From Misgurnus anguillicaudatus (taxonomy: Eukaryota > Chordata > Actinopteri > Cypriniformes > Cobitidae), in assembly GCF_027580225.2 (NCBI RefSeq), contig NC_073354.2, positions 11,753,501 to 11,817,500 of the forward strand: a stretch of DNA of 64,000 nucleotides, written 5' to 3'. Under the pieces are notes generated by a model. That model was given only the letters and a program-made list of their open reading frames with translations, ran no database searches and had not been told where the DNA came from. Numbering within the stretch: the stretch's first letter is position 1; each line of letters starts with the position of its first letter. This document shows, one piece after another, positions 56,601 to 64,000 of this stretch. The translations under genes were made by a program, and so were the position numbers.

Positions 56601-59600
56601 AACATCACCAATCATGCAACAGCGTTTAGACACGGTGATGGTTGAACACACAAATGTTATGAGAACTAGATGAAATTCTGACCTGCAGGAGGTGCGTATC
56701 TATCAGCTGTGATCCTCCCATGCCAGACGGCTGGTTTAGCTGAGGTTCAAACAGGATGGGGATATGTTGAGTGTTTGAGGTCTGCTGAAAAGCCAGGCTG
56801 GACTGAGGCTTGCCCAGGTCTTGGTGTTGAACACCGGGGTAACTGTGAAGCGGTGTCCCAGACAGCATCATGGGGGATGTCTGGGAGAGGCTATTCTGCA
56901 TGAACGCCTGCTGTGACCTGTGAAGAGATGAACTAAAATACAATTCAAGTAATTAATGTAAACTATATTTCAGCTATTTTTGAAAATAAGCTAGAATTGA
57001 GCACCTCTTTGTGTTTTAAACAGCTATTTTGTACAACAAGCAGCATTAATAATGGCCATACCCATGACCGCAATCACAATATTTACTTGCATGCACTGAG
57101 CAAAAGGCTTAAAAGCTGCAAAAGGTCTAAGAGGTTAGCAGTAGTTCAGGCAAGAGTACCTGTAGGGCTGCAAGGATGAACTGAAGAGGTCTTGAGGTTG
57201 AGACACAGGAGGTCCAGTGTTCAGACCCATCTGGGCCTGGTGCTGGTGTTGCCCCTGCATGGGAGCGTAGATGGGAATGGGGATCTGCTGCACTGCTGTG
57301 GGCTATAGGAGACAAATCACACCAGGTCAAGAAGAGTGTTAGTTATCCATAGCAGTCCAGCATAAACCTGTTAGATGAAGACTAGTGTCTGGGTTATGAT
57401 TTAAATAAAATGAAATTTCTCTAATAATTTACTCTAATGCTTTTCCAGATTTATGATTTTCTTGCTTCAACTTCATAACTTCAAATGTCATTGGCTCTTG
57501 ACAAAATGTAATTTGACGACTAATGGGCGTTGCACACGATACACAGCAGTGTCTAGTTCATTTTTAATAGGTGACGTACGGAAAGGAGTAAAATGAGGCG
57601 GGTACAGAGCTGGAGCAGAGGTTTGCTCATGCATCCAAAATCCTGCCCCATCCGTGGAGACGCCGCTTCACGGCAGGCGGAAATATTAATTTGTTTTAGT
57701 TTCAATTTTTTCCAAAATCAGCTTAAAGTAGGAATCGTCTTTTCGTCCACACCAATTACTTCCCATTAAATCGATTCATTTTGATAACTTATTTGATGGC
57801 CCTGTCCTAAATATAACACACTCCGGACTTATGGACTTCCACACTTTGATGACATCATGTAGTGCAGACATTAGGGACCCTTGACGAGAGTCCACGAAGG
57901 CGCATCAGAGTCGTATTTTAGGACAGACTCGAGCAGAAAAGAGAGTCACGCCAAAAATAGGAAGAGAAGTTGCCCATCAGTCCCATCAGTCATCTGATTT
58001 GTCTTTCGCAAGGACTTCTGGGTTGGTAAAGTGTGCCTGCTGCAGTGCGGGCTTCACTCATGACCGCATCAAGGGTTCAAAGAAGGTGCTGAAAAGCACA
58101 CTTCAGAGCGTAAAAAACAGATTGGACACCCTACGGACTCGTAGACTAAGCGAGCATGCGCAATTTAAGGTCATGAGACCAAAAGTCCACATGAAGTGCG
58201 CCATTTGGGACATGACCATAATATCGCTTATGATGGGTGCATGTGCTTTTTGGATCTTCAACAAGTTGGGTCCTATACATGCAATAGGCTGCCCCTAATG
58301 ATAGTAAACTGCAGAATGTTTATACCTGTGAGAGTCCAGGCTGATATCCTTGTTGCTGGGCTAAAGACTGAGGAGCCAAGCGAGGGTGAGGAGTACTGAA
58401 CAAGTGACTGGTGTCCATGTAGAAGGCTGGGATTTGGGCTGCAGAACCTACACAAATCAAAAACAAAATCAAATTATTTACAGACTAAAACAACCAACAG
58501 ATGCAATGAAAAAAAGAGAAAGTATGCATTTCGAGAGCTTATGTGAACGTTTATGCATTCACCTGCTGCAGACTGGGATACGAACACCTGTGGGGTCTGC
58601 TGCTGTGGTAAGAGAGACGGTGCACAGCCCAGCTGCGAGAAGTTACTACTGGACATTCCTGAACTCTGCAACTGCTGGGGCTTTACTTTACAGATGTTGG
58701 GAGGGTCAGACGCTGACGTGCTCTTTGTACTGAGAGACGACGTTGTGTAGGTTGCAGATCCTGTAACAGCCCAAATTTAATATTTTTCATTTTCATTTTT
58801 ATCATTGTCCACAGACAGGTCTAAGTAAATGATGTAAACTCACCTGATAGGGAGGTGCTGGGAGTAACAGAGGCCACGGGTATCTGAGGCACAGATGCAC
58901 TGGAGAAGGAGTTGAAGGGGGCACTGCCTGCTCCTCCTCCACTTGTGATGGGGGAGGCAGAGGAGGTGACCGGAGAGCTCTTCTCCACGAGACTAGGAGA
59001 GTTTTCCCATGCCTTACGCGCTGACTCCATCTGCAGATGGATGCGTAAGAAATTAGTGATGAACCATGCTACTAGTAATGGTAACTTTTTAATTGAAATA
59101 GTTTGGACATTCTTAAAAATCCAAGCTGCAAAAACCCATAACTCGAAAATGGTCATGGTACTGATGTCACAACCAAAAGCGAATTACTGCTCACGTGCAG
59201 TATTGACAAATGCAAAAACTTGAAAAACTATGCAGAATATGGCCTGAAATTTCTGCGAAAAACGTTGTGAAAGATGTCTTACTTTAAGCGTGAGGTCAAC
59301 AGTAGCGGGAGAGACATTGGTGAGGCCAGAACCCTGCTGTAGTGCTTCTCTTCGTGGAAGAGGCAATGAATGAGGAAGTGCCACCTGAAACACCAAAACC
59401 AAAATTAGTATGGAGAACAAACATACACATACGCACAAGGTAATTACAGTACTGAAGTACTAACAGGTGCCACCAGGCTCTCCTCCATCTTGGTCCCTGC
59501 AGTGGGGACATTGTCAGCCAATGAGGAGGATGGGATTGTGTAGTCAGTCACAGATTCCTACAAAAGAAATGTATATCACTAAAAATGCAAGACGCAACGA

Positions 59601-62339
59601 GGAACACCTGGCTCTTGCCCACATTTCTCTATTGTATTCTATGTTTGTTGATTACATATGAGCGTTTATATGTCTTGCAAACATAAACATTTGGTTTTGT
59701 GTGATGAAGCGACATCACTCTTGAACATTCTAGCAAGGTGAAGTTGCTAGTTGCACACAATAGCCAATCAACAATAATGCGCTAACGTATGGTTTTATTT
59801 TTAAGTATACTAATGCATGACTTATACTAATGCATAAAAGGAAGGTCCATAAAACATTATCATCACAAGTACTTATTGAGGCAGTTCACATTCATTGCTG
59901 TTCACCTTTGAGCTGCTGGAGTATTCTGCTGATGGAGCAGTGATCATGCCCTCAATGTCTCCACCCAGCTCAGGAACCTTGTCTTTAGTGGGTGAGCTCG
60001 AGTCTCTGTCTCTACCGCTTCCAGCTCCACTTTTATCCAGGCCCTCTCCGTCGGACTGGCGCACGTCTTTAGCAGCTTTACGGTTCTTGAGAGAACGCTC
60101 TTTACCAATGGGACCAGGTTTGTATTCCTTGTGTTCTGGAGGAGGGATTTCAGGCAGCTGTGGATGAGAAACAATCGTGAGTTTAAAAATGTAGACAGTG
60201 TAGATCGAAGTACACATTTCATTCTGTGCTTGGAATACTCAAACCACTGTCTAATGGGGTGCTCACACTACACTCCATGTATATGCATGCAAATGCGTCA
60301 GATCCGAAAACAGAAGCTGATGCAAAGATATTTCAAAATTCAAGTCTGGTGAAACTTGACCAGGTAATTTGTCTCAACTGGAGACGACCAGTAGAAAAAC
60401 GATGCATCACAGCATGACCTTTTTTCTACTAAAAAAGCAAAGATGGACAAAGCCAGAGAACATAAATTGATAAAGTGCTCCCTTCCCATATTCACAGTAA
60501 CACTCAAGCAGTCACCAACCCTGTTCCTGGAGATCCACCCTCCTGCCTACTCTAGATCCAACGCTGCTTCAGCACACCTGCCTCTAACCGTGAAAAGCTT
60601 GATTAGCAGGTTCAGGTGTGTTTGATTAGGGTTGGATGTGAACTCTGCAGGAAAGTAAATCTCTAGGAACAGGGTTGGTGACTACTGGTCTAGTGTGACC
60701 ACCCCTTGTATAAAAACAAGCAACACTCTATGAATTTTTTGTCACGTAACCCGGTTACATTAAGGATGCTAAACCTGTTGCAAGTGCTTTTTCCAAAAAA
60801 AGGAAAAGACATCAAAAAGAGCGAGGAAGAGGACTACCTTCTGAGGTTTGACAGGTCCAGCACGAGGCTGCTTCTGCCTCTGCTCTTTGGGTTCAGGTAG
60901 TTTATTGTCAGAGGTTTTCTCCAGCAGGGTAGGCACGCCGTCACTATCAGTGCTGCCTGATGAAGATGGGGCACCAAACTGGATACTGTCCATGCCCAGC
61001 TCAACACCACTTTCTGTGCCCGCTTTCACACCCTAAAAAACAACACGCATGATCAATATCATCATTGCATTTTTATTAACAAAATATTTAAAATCTGTTT
61101 GTGAAAAAAGCTACCTCAGGTGTAACGGTCCCTGTAAATGAAGTGAGAGGTTTGTTCCAGGCACTAACAGAGGGAGGCTGGGGAGGGCTGATAGGTCCAA
61201 CTAAAATAAATAAATAAATAAATAAAACACTTGAGTAAATACAGGTCGCATAAACAATAACATAACAATACAAAGTTAAGAGAAACGTACGTTTCTTCAC
61301 ATCAGAGAGAACGGTGGAGCCAGCCACCTTGTTCTCCCACAGTTCAGTACCGAGTGTGTTGTGGGTCTGGCTCTTTGGAGGAAAGTCTACAGGTGCGGGG
61401 GCCAGAGGCGCTACAGCACCCTCTAGCGGTTGGGGTGAGCTGGTGCTCTGATTGGATGTGGACAGATTGTGCTGTGACACAGAGATGGCTGGCTGTGGTT
61501 GAGGCTGCTGGGGTACAGACTGGGTCGGTCCAGCCGGGGCTGAAGGTTGCTGCTGTCCTGCTGCCATTCCTTGCTGCTGCTGCTGCTGTTGCTGCTTCTT
61601 GGCAAAACGTGGAGGCAATTTCGAACCACCGCCTCCTCGACCCTTCTCTCCAGAGCCCTTTTTAGACCAGTTCTGCAGAACAAAGGGACAGATGTAAAAC
61701 AACCCAAAGAGAAACTGGCTGACTTAACTTTCAAAGACATGCATTATATCAAACGAGTTTCACGTCTTTGCAAACCTGAGCAGTTTGCTCTTCTTTCTTC
61801 CTTCTTTCCTCATCCTGAAGACGTTTCTGCTGTTTTCGTGAAACAACCTCGGTGAACCCATCGTCGTTCATATTCGACTGGGAATCCTCCAGTGTTGTAA
61901 CTTCTGGATGGTCATCAATGATCACCACACTGGGGTAGGAAAGAGATGCACAGTTGTATTCTCCAGAAAATTCATTGGGACTACTGGAAAACCAGCGCAG
62001 CATGAAATAAGTTTATCCATTTCACGTTGGAAACAACCTGTTCACACATTGGCTGTAATTTCTCAGTTGTCAAAGTAGACCTACATTACTTGTTGGAGGG
62101 GTTCATCAAAATGTTTTTAATTAGGACACAGTGTAAATTAAATGCACTGATTTCAAGACATCAGTCTTCAGTACTCACTGGCATAGTTGTTCAGATCGAA
62201 CTGAGATAGAGCGTTTTCCTTCTCTTTGGGTTTTTTGACAGCTTGCTTTGCTTCTTCTCGCCTGCGGCTGGGTGCCGATTCTTTCCCAGTCTTCTGACCT
62301 GTACCGATCTGAGTGACCTCAGTATTCTGCATAGGAGCC
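53622..62339 (-). CDS. prrc2c: prrc2c, proline-rich coiled-coil 2C (3' part, 18 exons)
   Basis: Large, mostly disordered BAT2-family protein linked to RNA binding and stress granules. Exons in transcript order: 62339-62175, 61929-61776, 61672-61291, 61200-61115, 61032-60838, 60157-59906, 59557-59465, 59384-59283, 59030-58844, 58760-58563, 58447-58326, 57302-57160, 56917-56683, 56594-56286, 55793-55690, 55610-55484, 55356-55114, 53873-53622 (stop TAG). All phases agree, giving about 1,115 residues. Family landmarks in order: LSQFDLNNYAS, VVIIDDHPEV, KQQKRLQDEERRKKEEQ, LGPISPPQPPSVSAWNKPLT, KLPEPKEQRQKQPRAGP, YKPGPIGKERSLKNRK, MESARKAWENSP, FYMDTSHLF, QQIPIPIYAP, DLKPGTPPVSARSTTPTSSP, and C-terminal AKQRAEVLQST and RTGPIKPQAIKPEESK. 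A polyglutamine run (8 Q) lies in exon 61672-61291. The N-terminal part, including the conserved BAT2 N-terminus, is beyond 64000. The donor of the first visible exon is ambiguous (62175 or 62179). Confidence 0.95.
53952..54340. mobile_element. Long-TIR MITE in prrc2c last intron
   Basis: The left arm has TTCTGTCATCATTTACTCAT (from 53957). The right arm is its near-exact inverse at 54296-54337, and matching extends inward for well over 100 bp (TTCTGATGAACACAAAAGAA, CATTGACTTCCAT). Confidence 0.87.
54551..55034. mobile_element. TTAACTC-family MITE, full-length copy
   Basis: Ends TTAAATTCTTTCCCTGC and GGCGGGGAAAGAGTTAA, both terminating in TTAA. It is collinear with the truncated copy at 10186-10640 and the split copy at 28267-29664. 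It lies 80 bp downstream of exon 55356-55114 in the transcript direction. Confidence 0.83.
57798..58217. mobile_element. MITE (GGCCCTGTCC ends), empty-site copy
   Basis: Second member of the 46696-47332 family: the whole body is collinear (CTCCGGACTT, TTGATGACATCATGTAGTGC, CTTTCGCAAGGACTTC, AGCACACTTCAGAGCGTAAA). It lacks the hAT MITE that interrupts the myoc copy. Confidence 0.85.
60256..60705. mobile_element. TIR element with nested MITE in prrc2c intron
   Basis: Outer ends GGGGTGCTCACACTA and (inverted) TAGTGTGACCACCCC differ at one base. A second element at about 60510-60683 has ends AGTCACCAACCCTGTTCCTG and CAGGGTTGGTGACT and lies near the right outer end. Confidence 0.72.
61584..61607 (-). 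repeat. CAG-type trinucleotide repeat in prrc2c coding exon
   Basis: On the + strand, TTGCTGCTGCTGCTGCTGTT encodes a run of eight glutamines in prrc2c on the - strand, preceded by FAKK. Length variation between individuals is likely. Confidence 0.75.
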
Positions 62340-62526
62340 CTGCAGGGAATAAAAACAAAAAATAAAATACCATTTTTATAACATTGATTTAAAGGCGGGG
62401 GGCATGATCTCTGAAAGCCAATGTTGACATTTGAAATCACCTAAACAAACACACCCCTACCCCAATAGAATCTGGACCTTATTTTGATAGACCCACCCTA
62501 CACATACGCAACCCAGGTAACTAGGG

Positions 62527-63006
62527 GGCTGTTTACACTTGGTATTGAGATGTGTTTTCGTCGATCGGATCACAAGTGGACGAGAGAGACACATTACGTT
62601 TACACCTGGTATTTAAATCCGTCTCTTTTGTCCACTTTCGACCGCTTCTGTGCTGAATACTATGAGGGGGTGGTCTGTTAGACGGTGGGCGAGTTTGGCT
62701 GTTCACCGAATGTTCATGCCAGAAGTAAAAAAAGACGTAAAACTTGTGTTTAATACCTCAGATTAGATAAATGGGCAGAGAGAAGGCGGTCGCGTGTGGC
62801 TGTTCGAACGCATTCAACCACATGTGCGTTCCGCAACTCCAAAGCGATCTGATCGAAAGTGGTTTCGACCACCTTTGGATGTGGTTGAAAGTGGTCGAAA
62901 GTGGACGAGCTCAAAACGTTTTGAACACCGTTTACACCTGGCATTAACGTCGTCCACTTGTGATCCGATCGACGAAAACACATGTTAATGCCAAGTGTAA
63001 ACAGCC
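62527..63006. mobile_element. MITE with about 57-bp inverted ends in prrc2c intron
   Basis: The left end GGCTGTTTACACTTGGTATT continues through GTTTTCGTCGATCGGATCAC. The right end is the inverse with few mismatches (ACGAAAACACATG, GCCAAGTGTAAACAGCC). Subterminal copies of GTTTACACCTGG occur inside both arms. Confidence 0.87.
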
Positions 63007-63719
63007 TAAATGTCGGTTAGTAGACACGCACCTTACTGCTTACTGCTACAAGTGTGTTTTGGTACTCGGCCCGACTCACATTTCCAAAGCGTTTCTCAAA
63101 AATCTTGCACCCCACAAAGCAGTAATACATAAGAATTGATGCAAGACATTTAGCCATTTAAGGAGTGTTGATCACAACACTTTAATGTTTCAGCCATCAA
63201 TTTTGAAATATGCTAAGTCACAAATGTGGATGCGCCCACATCCAAATGCATCTGTTATGGGTTATTACTAGGGATGCACCTAGGGCTGCACGATTAATCG
63301 AAAAAAGAATCACAATCTTGATTCATTCATACACGCGATCCTCTTTGTAAATGACGGTGATTCTCTTGCATGTACAGTACTTCCCTGTATTCAGATTCAG
63401 ACTGCGTTCACGTATTTACATTACAAAAATCCAGATGTTATGTCAGTTAAACTTACACTCACGCAGTGTAAAACCAAACCCTATTCATTCACCAATCAGA
63501 CCCGATCTTTTATCCTCTCTTCTCCTCATTTGCCCGTTTGGCTGTCACTCGCGTGACGTGGAACAAAGCGGCAAACCTAAACGCATTGATTTACTTGATA
63601 GATTTGGAGCGGCAATTTTTTAACAAATGAGAAGAAAAACGTGCGCCATGGTGGCGACGGAGAGAGTGACGATGCAGCAATATTGGTTCCAAAAAAAGGG
63701 AAGGAAATAAGTTACCTCT
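63007..63719. other. prrc2c intron with hAT-like fragments
   Basis: TACTAGGGATGCACC followed by GGGCTGCACGATTAATCG near 63270-63300 looks like one hAT-type end interrupted by another. No second end is clear. No prrc2c exon is recognised here. Confidence 0.4.
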
Positions 63720-63967
63720 GGCTGTTTTTCAATCGGAAGGCTGCAGCCTCCGTAGGTCGCATATGCAGGCTGCATACGTCATCGAGCCTGGTTTAACTTA
63801 ACTGAGCATTACATTCGCAAGTCATAAACGTATTACAACAATTCACGATTAACTAAGAATAATAATCAACTTTATAATTGTTAATATTCTGAAATAAGAC
63901 TTCATGATGTATGCAGCTTAGAAATGCGACCTCCTGAAGGCTGCAGCCTTCAGATTGAGAAACGGCC
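63720..63967. mobile_element. MITE with GGCTGTTTTTCAATC ends
   Basis: GGCTGTTTTTCAATCGGAAG and an inverted right end (CTTCAGATTGAGAAACGGCC) enclose 248 bp. Matching continues inward through GGCTGCAGCC and GGTCGCAT. CCTCT/CCTCTG flanks suggest a short target duplication. Confidence 0.82.
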
Positions 63968-64000
63968 TCTGTATCATAGTTCTTTAAAGGTTTTGTGTTT

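Noticed and set aside
60510..60683. An 8-bp target duplication for the nested MITE
   Set aside because: The flanks ACTCAAGC and ACTGGTCT do not match well enough to claim a duplication.
61354..61855. Plus-strand frames opposite prrc2c exons
   Set aside because: Antisense shadows of Pro/Gln-rich prrc2c exons.

Overview
This window looks like a teleost fish chromosome, probably a cyprinid-like (otophysan) species. Genes are split by GT-AG introns, introns and intergenic DNA are packed with Tc1-like transposons, hAT-type and other MITEs and satellite arrays, and the three genes are best matched by vertebrate VAMP4, MYOC and PRRC2C. The species is inferred from repeat style only.

Layout: (1) about 1-33.1 kb, vamp4 on the + strand. 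Six coding exons are visible, with the N-terminal exon(s) beyond the left edge. Its fourth visible intron (9260-30318, 21 kb) holds a 17-kb block (10937-27940) of minisatellites, about 47 copies of a 139-bp monomer and conserved spacer blocks, arranged as eight head-to-tail units. (2) 33.1-40.9 kb, an intergenic stretch made largely of MITEs and microsatellites. (3) 40.9-49.8 kb, myoc (myocilin) on the + strand, with a TATA box and four exons; the last exon carries the whole olfactomedin domain. (4) 49.8-51.6 kb, a non-autonomous DNA element filling most of the gap between the convergent genes. (5) 52.3-62.3 kb, the 3' part of prrc2c on the - strand, 18 exons encoding the C-terminal ~1,115 residues; the rest lies beyond the right edge.

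The order and relative orientation vamp4 > myoc > < prrc2c match the human 1q24 neighbourhood (VAMP4, MYOC, PRRC2C), so this is an ancient conserved block. The genes do not form a pathway: VAMP4 is a trans-Golgi/endosomal R-SNARE, myocilin is a secreted olfactomedin glycoprotein, and PRRC2C is a large disordered RNA-associated/stress-granule protein.

The most unusual feature is the 17-kb block in the vamp4 intron. Read on the - strand, its left end has a perfect 9-bp-stem hairpin followed by CTATCTAG and a T. Each internal unit ends the same way with a different hairpin, and short inverted repeats lie at one terminus and just inside the hairpin at the other. This is the architecture described for Helentron/Helitron2-type non-autonomous rolling-circle elements. 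I propose, as inference, that the block is a head-to-tail Helentron-like multimer that carries and spreads satellite DNA.
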